Below, in pieces: positions 46,520 through 56,731 of a stretch of 64,000 nt of DNA (positions are counted from its first letter, which is position 1; each line of letters starts with the position of its first letter). This DNA is from Fodinibius sp. Rm-B-1B1-1. Its GTDB lineage: Bacteria > Bacteroidota > Rhodothermia > Balneolales > Balneolaceae. Made by a program: the position numbers and the translations under genes. The stretch spans positions 1,488,001-1,552,000 of the forward strand of contig NZ_JBCFYD010000002.1 of NCBI RefSeq assembly GCF_038594945.1, read 5' to 3'. Below the pieces are notes generated by a model. The model had not been told where the DNA came from, made no database searches, and saw nothing but the letters and a program-made list of their open reading frames with translations.

Positions 46520-46674
46520 AATATTGCTTATATGACTTACGCCTTGACAATTTAGAAGTACCAAGTATCCTTTATTATAACTTATTTTGCGAGATTCTAA
46601 AATTTATACAGCGAAGTTTTAACACAGGTTACAAGGTTCAGGATTGCATAGCATAGGATCTTTTCTTTAAACCA

Positions 46675-48372
46675 TTAAGCTCCTTTCCGCTCTAAAATGC
46701 GGGGAGATGTCAGCTCGAAATCAGCATATTGCCATACTTCATCAAACTGATTTTTAACTTCTTGGGCTTCACTTTCGCGTCCCTGAGCCAATAAGCTTTG
46801 ATACAGCCCAAAGAGCGCCCATCCATTGTTGGGAAACTCCTTAAGATCATCGCGAAAAACCTGTTCGGCCTCGGTAGCTTTACCGGCATCCAACAAAACT
46901 GTACCGAGATTATGGCGTACAGGGAAGAACCAATCTGGCGGCTCGTTGTAAAGCAACTCATCCTCAATCGCGATCGCCTCTTTTAATGACTCAACAGCTT
47001 GGTCATACTCATTATTTTTGGCATGAATTTCCCCCTCCAACACGCGGGCAGCAATCTGCATGAGATCATAAGCGTGATTCATTATGATAACCTCTTTTAA
47101 TGAATCATCCGCAGCAATAGTTTTAAGATTATCGAGGCTTTGCCTTGCGCTGTCAATCTCTTCGTTAGCCAAAAACGCCATTCCACGAGCATAATGCCAA
47201 ACACCACGAGGATAAAGTAGTTCCTCATCAGGTTTTGGAGTAGACATAATGGCATCCCATTCTCCAAACCTCACATTGCCATACATTGGGATAGCCCAAA
47301 AATGCTGCAAGAGTCCCATCCCCGGCTCACGCATCATGGTCGTATCGACATGCTCAAACGTATTTTTGGCAGCCTCTAAACTACGTTTCATGCGCCCTTC
47401 CAACGTAGCTGTAGCCCATAAAAAGTGATGATTGTGTGGCATATATCCCAGTGGATACATCCCTTGCTGATGGCATTGTGCCACATATTCATTATCGGAT
47501 TCAATCGCCCGCTCATTAGCCTCCGACCCTTCGTGGTACATTCCCACACGGATGTAGGTATGTGCCGGCATGTGTACCAAGTGTCCCGCCCCAGGTACCG
47601 CATTACCCAGTCGTTTGGCACTTTCCAATGCTTTCTCGGGATTGGGTGAAGCTTCAGTGGCATGAATATACAGATGATTAGCCATTGGGTGATCGGGATG
47701 TTGTTCTATCACATTTTCAAGTATCCCTAAAATCTTGGGCGTCCACGGTTGTGCTTCTCCTTCCTCCGCCCAAAAATCCCACGGATGCAAATCCATTAAA
47801 GCCTCGGCATATAATACCTGCGCATCCATATCATCGGGATACTTTTCGGCTACTTCTTCCATTGCCTGAGCATAAGCACTGTCCAGCTGAGTACGATCTT
47901 CGGGCGGAATTTCAGCATAGCGCTTCGCCAGAGCATTAATATAATCCTGCTCGCGCTGCGTTCCATTAGCTCTCAACTCCTGCGCTTTTTGCAGCGCTTC
48001 CCAAGCTACCGGAATGGCATCAGGCATCATTGGAAGATTCAAATTCGGTCCCTGCACTAATGCCACACCCCACCATGCCATCGGATGATCGGGCTGAAGG
48101 TCGGCAACCTGACGGAATGAGCGCTCAGCTTCTTTATGATTAAAACCATAAGTCAAAATCATGGCCTGATCAAAATATTGATCAGCCAGCGTATCCTGCA
48201 GAGATACATCAAAATTGTGGTTCCCCATCCCCTCAAATAAGGGCGCTCGCTGATCGGCAAACAAATGCCGATCGTCAGATTCATCAGAACAACTGGTAAA
48301 TAGAAAAAGACTACCAAGAAGCCCCATAACATAAATACCAGATGTAACTAAACGACATTTCCATCTATACAT
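46675..48372 (-). CDS. TPR-repeat lipoprotein with conserved histidine motifs
   Basis: Lipobox FTSC places Cys28 as the modified residue. The mature protein is almost wholly tetratricopeptide helices, first repeat near residue 60. Two His-rich patches stand out: ANHLYIHATEAS and HLVHMPAHTYIRVGMY. A cytosol-excluded homologue sits at 57972-59585 with matching patches, so the histidines are likely functional, perhaps metal-binding. Start preceded by AGGAGGG. I know of no assigned activity for this family. Confidence 0.8.
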   Translation of the reverse strand: MYRWKCRLVTSGIYVMGLLGSLFLFTSCSDESDDRHLFADQRAPLFEGMGNHNFDVSLQDTLADQYFDQAMILTYGFNHKEAERSFRQVADLQPDHPMAWWGVALVQGPNLNLPMMPDAIPVAWEALQKAQELRANGTQREQDYINALAKRYAEIPPEDRTQLDSAYAQAMEEVAEKYPDDMDAQVLYAEALMDLHPWDFWAEEGEAQPWTPKILGILENVIEQHPDHPMANHLYIHATEASPNPEKALESAKRLGNAVPGAGHLVHMPAHTYIRVGMYHEGSEANERAIESDNEYVAQCHQQGMYPLGYMPHNHHFLWATATLEGRMKRSLEAAKNTFEHVDTTMMREPGMGLLQHFWAIPMYGNVRFGEWDAIMSTPKPDEELLYPRGVWHYARGMAFLANEEIDSARQSLDNLKTIAADDSLKEVIIMNHAYDLMQIAARVLEGEIHAKNNEYDQAVESLKEAIAIEDELLYNEPPDWFFPVRHNLGTVLLDAGKATEAEQVFRDDLKEFPNNGWALFGLYQSLLAQGRESEAQEVKNQFDEVWQYADFELTSPRILERKGA

Positions 48373-48532
48373 AATGCCCTCCTATTAAGAGATTAACAGA
48401 ATAATATTATATACTTCTATAAGATATATTTGGATCCCGCCTTTCGATTCTTTAGAAACTTTTTTTGTACTAATAAATTATTCTTAGCTTCATTTATCAT
48501 TCTTTTGTATTACGACTACAAATTCTGACATA

Positions 48533-49351
48533 ATGACTATACTCAGATTAATCTTTACTCTTTTTCTGCTAACGTCTTTACCTATTATTTCTGTAGGCCA
48601 ACAACCCACAGCCTCCTCACAAACTGATGCCATCCAACATATTGTAAGTACTATTCCATTTAATGAGATGCTTGAAGAAAGCCCACGAGACCTACACCAA
48701 CAATTTTCTCAGAATCCATTTGGCTTACCTCCATCCCAAAATGAAAAAATGATGGAGATCTTTCTGGAGACCTTCACCACAGATACCCTTTCGGAACACA
48801 TCCGCCAAACATTTGAAGACAGTATTGATAAAAAACACGCGCAGTCAGTTAATGAGTGGCTTTCTCAGGAAAAGAATCAGCCCTTAATCAATGCGGAAAA
48901 AGAGTATTATACTATTGAAGGTATACGAAAGCGTGTCGTAAACCGGTACGAAATGGAACAAGATCCGCCTTCTGCGGAGCGAAAAGAGTTGCTATCAAAC
49001 CTTGCGCAAACCAAATCTGCCACAGAAATGGAGCTCGAAACACAGGTTATCCTGTTTCGCTCTCTGGTAAAAGCTTTTGGAATACTCAATACGCAAAGAA
49101 CACTCAGCGATGCCCAAATTGAAGGCTTTGTCAGTAATTTTAGGAATCAAGCGCAATCGCAGATTGAGCGTGAAATAACACAAAAGCTGATGGTTCAATT
49201 TTATGGTATTGATAATGAGCTGATTCGCGACTATCAATCCTTTTATGAATCGGAAGCCGGCCGGTGGCTCAGCCAAACAACAGCCGAGGCATTGAAATCC
49301 GCTTACCAGAAAGCATCAGACGAATTTCTGCAATCCATTGAGAACTTATAA
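48533..49351 (+). CDS. Uncharacterised exported protein
   Basis: 272 aa with a signal peptide at about residues 1-22 (ISVGQ). The remainder is mostly helical and hydrophilic, with no catalytic motif that I can identify. The end (YQSFYESEAGRWLSQTTAEAL) resembles DUF2059-type periplasmic proteins, but that is a weak match. It is followed after 36 bases by a subtilase on the same strand, so the two may be co-transcribed; it could be a substrate, chaperone or inhibitor of the protease. Confidence 0.6.
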   Translation: MTILRLIFTLFLLTSLPIISVGQQPTASSQTDAIQHIVSTIPFNEMLEESPRDLHQQFSQNPFGLPPSQNEKMMEIFLETFTTDTLSEHIRQTFEDSIDKKHAQSVNEWLSQEKNQPLINAEKEYYTIEGIRKRVVNRYEMEQDPPSAERKELLSNLAQTKSATEMELETQVILFRSLVKAFGILNTQRTLSDAQIEGFVSNFRNQAQSQIEREITQKLMVQFYGIDNELIRDYQSFYESEAGRWLSQTTAEALKSAYQKASDEFLQSIENL

Positions 49352-49387
49352 CGAGTACTACCTCAGACCGTTAAACCATTATATCCT

Positions 49388-51073
49388 ATGATTACCCGTA
49401 TTCTTCTCATCATCTCCATCATCGCCACCTTCATTGGCTGTTCTACAACAGAACCTACTACACAACCAGAACCGACGGCTCCATCGGAAAAACAGCCAGA
49501 AGTTGTTGAAGAACCCATAGACTTTTCGACGATGCTGGAACCTCCAAAGGGCTGGCATCACTGGAATGAACAAGATACCCAGTTTCGGGGCATCAGCAGC
49601 AAAAATGCTTATGAGACCGTGCTTAGCAATAAATCGCCTCAAAAAGAAGTGGTGGTAGCAGTCATTGATGGCGGCGTAGATCCCGAACACGAGGATCTCG
49701 ATGATGTTATGTGGACCAATGAGGATGAGGTTCCTGCTAACGGAAAGGATGACGACGGCAATGGATATATAGACGATGTTAACGGGTGGAATTTTATTGG
49801 CGGATCGGATGGCAAAAATGTAAATCATGACACCTTTGAACTCACACGCATTTATCGTGATCTGCACCAACGGTTTGCCAATGTAGATACGACTACCCTT
49901 AATAAGCAAGCACGCGAAAAGTATGTCTACTACAAAGAAATACGGTCGGACTATGAAGCGGAAGTCAATCAACTCAATCAACAGTACAAAAATATTGAAT
50001 CGCTAAACCAGAGCATGCAGGAAGCACAGAATATCCTCGATAACCATTTCGCGGATTCCTCATATTCATATGAAGATATTCAAAACCTACAGCCCACCAG
50101 TCAAGAGCTCAATTTTGCCAAAAATGTAATGAGCTATATACTCGAAAATGATATTGATTCTACGCTCATTACCGATCAAAAGAAACAGATTTATGAGTTT
50201 GCTAAATATGGCTACAATCCTGATTTCAGTCCGCGGGATATTGTTGGTGATAACTATGAGGACAAAACCGAACGCTACTACGGGAATCATGACGTAGCAG
50301 GACCGGATCCCTCACATGGCACACATGTGGCCGGAATTATTGCCGCGGAACGTGACAATGGGATTGGGGTAAATGGAGTTGCTACCAACACACGCATAAT
50401 GGCTATTCGCGCCGTGCCCAATGGTGATGAACGCGACAAAGACGTAGCTAATGCCGTTCGCTATGCCGTGGATAATGGGGCCGATATCATTAATATGAGC
50501 TTCGGGAAAAGTTATTCTCCCCACAAAGAAGTAGTAAATAAAGCCATCGCTTATGCCGACGAAAATGACGTATTAATGGTTCATGGTGCCGGCAATAGTG
50601 CTGAAAACAGTGATAAGAAACCCAGCTATCCCACCGATAAGTATGAAAATGGAGGATCTGCTAATTTATGGCTGAGTGTTGGGGCTACTGCATGGAAACC
50701 AGATGAAAATTTTGTAGCTCAATTCAGCAATTACGGCAATGAAACCGTAGATCTGTTTGCACCCGGCGTAGATATCTACTCAACCATGCCCGGCAACGAG
50801 TACAAATTTCAAGAAGGTACCAGCATGGCTTCCCCCGTTGTGGCCGGATCTGCTGCACTCATTATGGCTTATTATCCTCATCTGTCAACTCAACAAATTC
50901 GACAGATCATCATGGAAAACACTACCCGGTATGCTGATCAAGAGGTCATTCTCCCAAATGAGGGAAATCCAGAAGCTTCGGAAACTGTACAATTTTCTGA
51001 ACTATCTGTTTCTGATGGAGTTGTTAATGTTTATAAAGCCCTTCAGGCAGCAGAAGAATTAAGCAATCGTTGA
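49388..51073 (+). CDS. Subtilisin-like S8 serine protease, lipoprotein
   Basis: Lipobox TFIGC puts the lipidated Cys at 18. The catalytic triad is D94 (VIDGGVD), H310 (SHGTHVAG) and S479 (GTSMASP), with the oxyanion region GAGNSAEN. The D-to-H spacing of 216 residues is far larger than in subtilisin (about 30), owing to an insertion of roughly 180 residues that includes a likely coiled coil (EIRSDYEAEVNQLNQQYK). No propeptide is obvious. Surface or periplasmic protease whose substrate is unknown. Confidence 0.9.
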   Translation: MITRILLIISIIATFIGCSTTEPTTQPEPTAPSEKQPEVVEEPIDFSTMLEPPKGWHHWNEQDTQFRGISSKNAYETVLSNKSPQKEVVVAVIDGGVDPEHEDLDDVMWTNEDEVPANGKDDDGNGYIDDVNGWNFIGGSDGKNVNHDTFELTRIYRDLHQRFANVDTTTLNKQAREKYVYYKEIRSDYEAEVNQLNQQYKNIESLNQSMQEAQNILDNHFADSSYSYEDIQNLQPTSQELNFAKNVMSYILENDIDSTLITDQKKQIYEFAKYGYNPDFSPRDIVGDNYEDKTERYYGNHDVAGPDPSHGTHVAGIIAAERDNGIGVNGVATNTRIMAIRAVPNGDERDKDVANAVRYAVDNGADIINMSFGKSYSPHKEVVNKAIAYADENDVLMVHGAGNSAENSDKKPSYPTDKYENGGSANLWLSVGATAWKPDENFVAQFSNYGNETVDLFAPGVDIYSTMPGNEYKFQEGTSMASPVVAGSAALIMAYYPHLSTQQIRQIIMENTTRYADQEVILPNEGNPEASETVQFSELSVSDGVVNVYKALQAAEELSNR

Positions 51074-51213
51074 CCTTACCTCAACTCATAAGAAATTCTA
51101 AAGCTATACCATATATATGAAAAGATAAGATATAGTCTTTCTTACAACTTTGTATTAATGAAAGAACTATCTACTGGTTGATTAAGTAATCACCAGTAAA
51201 ATATAGTTAATCC

Positions 51214-52302
51214 TCATTTTTGTACTACGTAATAATCATTTTGGATGTCATGATCCAACTGGTGAATCTCTATATCCTCGAATCCAGCCTCTCTAAGTAG
51301 TTCCTTCGCTTTTTTCCGTCCCCACATAGCACCAAGTCCATCTCCGCCCTGAGCCAACGACACCGACATACAATGCATGCACGAAACCGTATAAAGCGCT
51401 GGACCCAACGGATGATCCAGATTTTTATGGACATGTCCTGTGGAATGAATATCCTGCATGAGGTAAAGTCCGTCCGGCTTTAGCGTACGATTAATTCCCT
51501 TAAGTACCGACAGCGGTTTCGCCTGATCGTGGATCGCATCGAACGTAGTTACAAAATCATAGGCCTCCGATTCAGCTGTTTGCTCAAAGTCACTGGCATC
51601 ACGGATCTCAAACTCTACGTTTTTCAAACCTCTTTTCTTAGCTTCGGCCCTTGCCCAGCTTATGGCTTCTTCTGACAGGTCCAGACCTTTAAATCTACTG
51701 TTCGGGAATAGTCCGGCCATTTTAAGAATTGCTCGTCCGCGACCACATCCTACATCCAGAACGGATTTCCCGCTTTGAAGTTCTCCGACAAGTCCAGGAA
51801 CTAATGGCAGAATATAATCTTCAAGCGCATCTACGACTGTCATTCCGCTATCTTCGGCCATCACTTCATGGAATCGATCATACTTTTCATAGGGTACTCC
51901 TCCACCATTTTTAAAGCATTCCACAATATCGTCTTCAACACTACCCAATACTGAAATATATTGTGACATAACAGCAAGATTTTCTGAATCCGTACCCCTC
52001 GTTAATAGTCGAGTATGTTCTTTGGGTAGAAGATATCGTTCCGATTCATCTACCTCTACAATTCCTCCCGTGGCCATTGCTCCAAGCCACTCTCTAACGT
52101 ATCGCTCATTCAGACCAGCATTTTCAGCCAACTCTTCACTGTCGGTCCAATTCATTTCAGCCATCGCATCAAATAACCCTGTACGGTGACCGATTGAAAT
52201 CATTAACATTAAAGCACCACTATTTAAGGCCGTAACAAACCATTCGTCGAACCCTGTCTCAGTACTTGCCGTTTGAGGCATTGTTATCGCTGAATTACAC
52301 AT
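51214..52302 (-). CDS. Class I SAM methyltransferase with winged-helix N-terminus (Rv2258c-like)
   Basis: 362 aa. An N-terminal helical/winged-helix domain (LFDAMAEMNW to RYLLPKEHTRLL, residues ~40-105) precedes the SAM-binding core VLDVGCGRGRAIL. This layout matches Rv2258c-like methyltransferases. A Cys/Met-rich loop (YTVSCMHCMSVS) is unusual. The gene is divergent from a TetR regulator with two related sequence elements in the 196-base gap, so it is likely the regulated target. The substrate is unknown. Confidence 0.85.
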   Translation of the reverse strand: MCNSAITMPQTASTETGFDEWFVTALNSGALMLMISIGHRTGLFDAMAEMNWTDSEELAENAGLNERYVREWLGAMATGGIVEVDESERYLLPKEHTRLLTRGTDSENLAVMSQYISVLGSVEDDIVECFKNGGGVPYEKYDRFHEVMAEDSGMTVVDALEDYILPLVPGLVGELQSGKSVLDVGCGRGRAILKMAGLFPNSRFKGLDLSEEAISWARAEAKKRGLKNVEFEIRDASDFEQTAESEAYDFVTTFDAIHDQAKPLSVLKGINRTLKPDGLYLMQDIHSTGHVHKNLDHPLGPALYTVSCMHCMSVSLAQGGDGLGAMWGRKKAKELLREAGFEDIEIHQLDHDIQNDYYVVQK

Positions 52303-52332
52303 AGTATTTTACCATTTATTTATATTTTACAA

Positions 52333-52350
52333 ACCAACTGGTCGGTATGT
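52333..52350. promoter_or_regulatory. Candidate TetR operator near the methyltransferase start
   Basis: ACCAACTGGTCGGT has 10 of 14 dyad-symmetric positions, followed by ATGTTA. A related element, GACCAATCAGTATGTTA, lies at 52469-52485, next to the TetR gene. Confidence 0.45.
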
Positions 52351-52468
52351 TATAAAACTTTATCAAAAAAAGCCAAAATAATTTGCTCTGATCTCATAAT
52401 AAGCTAAAAAAACAATCATTTTTGTATGGTTAGAAGGGTTCAGTATATTACCCTCCGCTAACAAAAAA

Positions 52469-52485
52469 GACCAATCAGTATGTTA
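52469..52485. promoter_or_regulatory. Second TetR-operator-like element
   Basis: GACCAATCAGTATGTTA shares ACCAA and GTATGTTA with the site at 52333-52350, 14 bases before the TetR start. It is only weakly symmetric on its own. Confidence 0.35.
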
Positions 52486-52498
52486 CAGATAATCAGAT

Positions 52499-53119
52499 AT
52501 GGATAGAAGCCCAGAAACTACTCGTACTAAAATCATGAATGCCGCCGAATCAATGATTCTTGATAAAGGGTTTGCAGGAACTACCGTTAATAACATCATT
52601 GAACAAGCTGATGTAAGCAAAGGCGCTTTTTTTCATTACTTCTCCAGTAAGGCTGAGCTGGGAAAAGAGTTGGTACAACGCTATGCAGATGAGGATGCCG
52701 AACATCTTGAACAAACACTCGTCAAAGCAGAAGGTCTAAGTGATGACCCCTTACAACAGTTGCTTATATTTGTGAAGCTTTTTGAACAGGAAATAGAATC
52801 ATTGGAAGAGCCCTTCCCTGGATGTCTCTTCGCTTCTTACCTTCAGCAGTCTGAGCTTTTTGATCACAACATTTTGGACATTATTCGAAAATCAATGCTA
52901 CTGTGGCGCACAAGAGTTCTTGAAAAGCTCAAAAAAATCGAGCAAGAATATCCGCCCCGCCGCGAAGTGGACCTTGAAAGTCTGGCAGATATGTTGATGG
53001 TAATATTTGAGGGATCATTCGTTTTGTCTCAATCTTTGAATGAAAACAAAATTATCGCCCAGCAACTATCTCATTATCATAATTATTTAAGTATGCTATT
53101 TAAAGAATCCTCAAAATAA
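52499..53119 (+). CDS. TetR/AcrR-family transcriptional repressor
   Basis: 206 aa. The N-terminal helix-turn-helix (ESMILDKGFAGTTVNNIIEQ, then VSKGAFFHYFSSKAEL) is standard TetR. The ligand-binding domain is helical with two Cys-poor hydrophobic helices. It is divergent from the Rv2258c-like methyltransferase and likely controls both genes through the sites in the gap. The inducer is unknown, and the C-terminal sequence is closest to regulators of small lipophilic compounds. Confidence 0.92.
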   Translation: MDRSPETTRTKIMNAAESMILDKGFAGTTVNNIIEQADVSKGAFFHYFSSKAELGKELVQRYADEDAEHLEQTLVKAEGLSDDPLQQLLIFVKLFEQEIESLEEPFPGCLFASYLQQSELFDHNILDIIRKSMLLWRTRVLEKLKKIEQEYPPRREVDLESLADMLMVIFEGSFVLSQSLNENKIIAQQLSHYHNYLSMLFKESSK

Positions 53120-53195
53120 CTATATATAATTATGGCTGTTTTAAAGAAAACGGTGATAAAAACCTAACTCGCTAAGGCTTGGACTTTTTTTAAAA

Positions 53196-55436
53196 CTAAA
53201 CTTCTATAACTCTTCCGTTCTCCCGAACATAATCCATAAAGCGTTTATAAACTTTATTGGAACTAACCGTAGAACTATCACCAACAACGATCAGCTTTCG
53301 TTTGGGCCGGGTCAATGATACATTAAGTCGACATACATCCTCCAAAAAGCCAATCTCATTGTTATTGTTACTCCGCGTCAGTGATATAATCACCACCTCT
53401 TTTTCACGGCCCTGAAATCCATCGACCGATTTTATCTCCAGGTTTTCTGTATCAATTTCTCGATCTAACAAATCAACCTGATCTTTGTAAGGACTAATGA
53501 CCGATATATCCTCGGGTAGCATACCAGCTCGCAGCACATTCTCTACCATCTGTTTTACCAACAATGCTTCCTCAGGATTTTCTTTGGACGTCGATCCCTG
53601 TTTGGTTCGCTCAACAGCATTCCGGCCGGCGGTATCTGCAAATACTACCGGTTCATGCGGATCTAAAATCGACATCATTTCGTTGTCGATAGCATTGATA
53701 TCCAAATCAAAATCCTCCAGTGTATGATTACTCACACTTTCATCAGCCGACAGGGTCCCATCATAAAATTCATTATTAGAAAAGTTCATAATTTTTTTGT
53801 GCATGCGATACTGAATCTCCAGCATACTTTTATGTTTAGGATACGAATCAGCAAGTCGCTCAAAAAGAGTATCCTTTAATCCCTTATTAGCCGCTTTGAG
53901 ATTCTTAACCGTAGGCGGCAGTTGCCGATGATCACCGGCCATAATAACCTTTTGCCCATGCGTAATAGGAATCAAACAGCTTGGCTCGGTTGATTGCGTT
54001 GCCTCATCAATCACCACGAGATCAAAACTCCGATTGTCCAGCAATTCACTTCCAGCCGTACTGTTCGTTGTGCAAATAACCTGATTGCTTTCTATAATTT
54101 CATTTACAGCCTCTTCTCGAAGTTCATCGGCTTCACCAAACAACTCGTCTACCTCGTCCTGAATTTCAAGCCACTGTGCCATATTTTGAATTTTATCGGC
54201 GGATACGCCACGAGATCCCCGTCCTTCTTTGGCAAGTTCTTTGATCTTAGAATTACTCATCCCCCGGCGATATTTCCCAGAAGGATGGGTGAATTCCTCC
54301 TGCTCTTCTTTCTTCTCAAATGCCTGGTCCCGTAGCTCTTCTGACTTCTGATACCGTTCATTTTGTTCAATGACGCTATCCAGAGTATGTTCTTTTAGTT
54401 TTGGAGTTACCCGTGCCGGATGCCCTACGCGGACGGCTTTAACACCGCGTTCGAGCAGAAAATCCAACATATTATCTACGGCGATATTTGAGGCCGCAGT
54501 AGCAAGCACTTTTTGTCCATTTGCCACGGCCTGTTCAATTACTTCGATAGCAGTAGTCGTTTTACCGGTTCCCGGGGGACCATGAATAAGATGAAAATCC
54601 TCTGCACCAAGACTACACTGTACCGCTTCTTTTTGTGATTCGTTAAGTTCTTTATTGAACCACTGATCCACCTCTGTTTTTTGTAATTCTGCAGGGTCTT
54701 CAAGGCCAATAATAATATTCCTCAGCTTTGCCAACCGTCCATCAGCCTTTTCTAACTGTTTCAAGGCACTTTTCATCCGCTGATACGTAATATCATTCAC
54801 ATACAGATCCATCCGTAGCCCTTTGCCGAAGATAAAACTGCGGGGCTGATCAAAAGCAACGGTAATCGAATAGTTTGTTTTCTGTACTACCGTCCCTGTG
54901 GGATTGTCACTTAGCAACGGATCGCGACGGGATATCATAACCAAATCCCCCACAGAAATTTCGGTATCCGGGAGCGGCTCTCCCTGGTATTGGCGCATAA
55001 ACTTTACCAACTTTCCTTCGAGGGCATTCCCTTCATCACGCCCCTTTAAATGTAAAACAGCCTTGCCCTCGGCCTGTCGCTGCTGGCCCGAAAGCGTACG
55101 TATACTTTCTTCATGCTGCTGCATCTCTGCTTCGCGCTCCAATTCCACGAGCTGGCGATACCTATCTAAATAATTGTAGATCGTTTCAATATCATCGAAA
55201 TCCTGGTCCTCTACATTGCGGACCGACACGCGAGCATGTCCCACTTTTTTGCCATTCAACTTCGTAGCCAGCTCTTGACCATTGCCATTATTTACCTCGA
55301 CAAGTGCTCTGGATCCGTTGATATCAATATTACCAATAATGGCCGGATCTATATCCGTCTCACCACCAATAGCTCCGAGGATATCTCCGGGTCCTTGGTT
55401 TTCAAGTTCAGTGATTAAAATATTGTCTTTGGACAT
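53196..55436 (-). CDS. Superfamily 1 helicase, UPF1/IGHMBP2-like
   Basis: 746-aa DNA/RNA helicase. Walker [10 protein letters not shown] is at about residues 286-294, motif [10 protein letters not shown] near 473, motif [15 protein letters not shown], motif [16 protein letters not shown] and motif [19 protein letters not shown] at the C-terminus. An N-terminal beta-barrel-like region (residues ~110-230) precedes the helicase core, as in UPF1-like proteins. Proteins of this type occur in many Bacteroidota with unclear role, possibly RNA surveillance or replication stress. No nuclease partner nearby. Confidence 0.9.
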   Translation of the reverse strand: MSKDNILITELENQGPGDILGAIGGETDIDPAIIGNIDINGSRALVEVNNGNGQELATKLNGKKVGHARVSVRNVEDQDFDDIETIYNYLDRYRQLVELEREAEMQQHEESIRTLSGQQRQAEGKAVLHLKGRDEGNALEGKLVKFMRQYQGEPLPDTEISVGDLVMISRRDPLLSDNPTGTVVQKTNYSITVAFDQPRSFIFGKGLRMDLYVNDITYQRMKSALKQLEKADGRLAKLRNIIIGLEDPAELQKTEVDQWFNKELNESQKEAVQCSLGAEDFHLIHGPPGTGKTTTAIEVIEQAVANGQKVLATAASNIAVDNMLDFLLERGVKAVRVGHPARVTPKLKEHTLDSVIEQNERYQKSEELRDQAFEKKEEQEEFTHPSGKYRRGMSNSKIKELAKEGRGSRGVSADKIQNMAQWLEIQDEVDELFGEADELREEAVNEIIESNQVICTTNSTAGSELLDNRSFDLVVIDEATQSTEPSCLIPITHGQKVIMAGDHRQLPPTVKNLKAANKGLKDTLFERLADSYPKHKSMLEIQYRMHKKIMNFSNNEFYDGTLSADESVSNHTLEDFDLDINAIDNEMMSILDPHEPVVFADTAGRNAVERTKQGSTSKENPEEALLVKQMVENVLRAGMLPEDISVISPYKDQVDLLDREIDTENLEIKSVDGFQGREKEVVIISLTRSNNNNEIGFLEDVCRLNVSLTRPKRKLIVVGDSSTVSSNKVYKRFMDYVRENGRVIEV

Positions 55437-55566
55437 ACTCTAATCTCTGTTTTTCCTTCTATTTTCTGATTTAGCTACATCTAAACACAAGAAAAAGTCA
55501 TAGCCATTCCAAAAACCTCTATAAAGATGAAATAGCAAATGTTAAAAGTTACGGGTACAAGTTATA

Positions 55567-55839
55567 TCACTCAGCCGTTAAAGGCTCCATAATATAATCT
55601 ATCTTCGTAATTTTATTGGCCGGAAAACCACTTCTGCGAGCATGCTCTTGGATAAGCTCTTCATTTGGAGCAAGATAAACGCAATGCGTTTTATTTTCAC
55701 TCACATATGAATGGATCCACTGAATATCAGGACCTATATCTTTGAGCGCTTTCACTGATTTCATGGCGGCAGCTTTTCTATCTCGCGGGGAGAGTTTTCC
55801 CACCCCGGGCACTTCTCGTTCAATTACATATTTTGGCAT
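55567..55839 (-). CDS. DUF4242 protein
   Basis: 90-aa alpha/beta protein of the DUF4242 family (ferredoxin-like fold). Family features visible: an opening YVIEREVPG, WIHSYVS, THCVYLAPNEELI and the terminal GFPANKITKI. A nickel-binding representative is known, but the ligand here is not established. A good Shine-Dalgarno (GAGGAAT) lies seven bases before the start. First of a minus-strand series that includes two methyltransferases and an OsmC protein; spacing to the next is 38 bases. Confidence 0.85.
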   Translation of the reverse strand: MPKYVIEREVPGVGKLSPRDRKAAAMKSVKALKDIGPDIQWIHSYVSENKTHCVYLAPNEELIQEHARRSGFPANKITKIDYIMEPLTAE

Positions 55840-55877
55840 TGTTATTCCTCACTATGGATTGTTAACTCCTATATATT

Positions 55878-56699
55878 TTATCCGTATTTTCTTCCCGATA
55901 CGATCACAAATTCTCCGGGGATCTCATAGCTGGTTCCATCCTTAAAAGGCTTAATAGATTCAATATATTCGGCATGGACCTTTTCTTTTGTCTGTTTATC
56001 AAACTTGCGATATGCCAAGGCTACTGCCCCACCCTGGAAAGCCCCAATAATGGCTTCCCCATCTGATTGGTACGGTAATAAAACCTCAAAACGTTCTGAC
56101 TCTACATCCGTAAAACCAGCCTCTTTAAATTCCTTGGCCAACGTATCACCGGTACCAAGCTGGAAAAATAGCGGACACACATCCGTTTTTACCTGTGCAT
56201 CCACAATAGGAAAAATCCCAGCCCAGCCACAGGCACTGCGCCGTCCCCATACTAATGCTGCAGCGCGGCCGCCTGACTTAGTCACTCTATTCATTTCCTG
56301 AATCGCTTTGTCTGGATTAGGATAGTACATTAGTCCCAATGAGTTGACCGCGACATCAAATGATGTATCTGAAAAATCTAATGATTCCGCATCCATGTGC
56401 ATAAACTTTACATTGGATACCTCCAAGTTTTGGAATATACCTTTAGCCTCCTCGATCATCTTTTCAGATAGATCAATACCAATAATGTTACCTTCTTCTC
56501 CCACTTCTTTTGCCATTGGAAAGGTCACCAATCCCGTACCGCAGGAAATATCAAGTACCTTTTCCCCAGACTGCAAATCAACTCTCCTTAACAACTTTTC
56601 CTGGGCCGGTCGCAACTGTCGCTCCCATCCTTTTTGATAATAGGGGGATGAATAATCCCAGCCGTATCGTTGTACTCTACGCTGTAATTCCGGTCTCAT
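55878..56699 (-). CDS. Class I SAM-dependent methyltransferase (UbiE-like)
   Basis: 273 aa. SAM-binding motif VLDISCGTGLVTFPMA, post-I GIDLSEKM and motif III DVAVNSLGLMYYPNP are all visible. The C-terminal substrate domain (WGRRSACGWAG, then QLGTGDTLAKEF) resembles methyltransferases acting on small molecules. It lies 38 bases from the DUF4242 gene and 33 bases from the next methyltransferase, so the set may be one transcript. Substrate unknown; it could be a quinone or an unrelated metabolite. Confidence 0.88.
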   Translation of the reverse strand: MRPELQRRVQRYGWDYSSPYYQKGWERQLRPAQEKLLRRVDLQSGEKVLDISCGTGLVTFPMAKEVGEEGNIIGIDLSEKMIEEAKGIFQNLEVSNVKFMHMDAESLDFSDTSFDVAVNSLGLMYYPNPDKAIQEMNRVTKSGGRAAALVWGRRSACGWAGIFPIVDAQVKTDVCPLFFQLGTGDTLAKEFKEAGFTDVESERFEVLLPYQSDGEAIIGAFQGGAVALAYRKFDKQTKEKVHAEYIESIKPFKDGTSYEIPGEFVIVSGRKYG

Positions 56700-56731
56700 A
56701 ACTAAGCAGGAGTTAAATTTTGGTTAACGTT

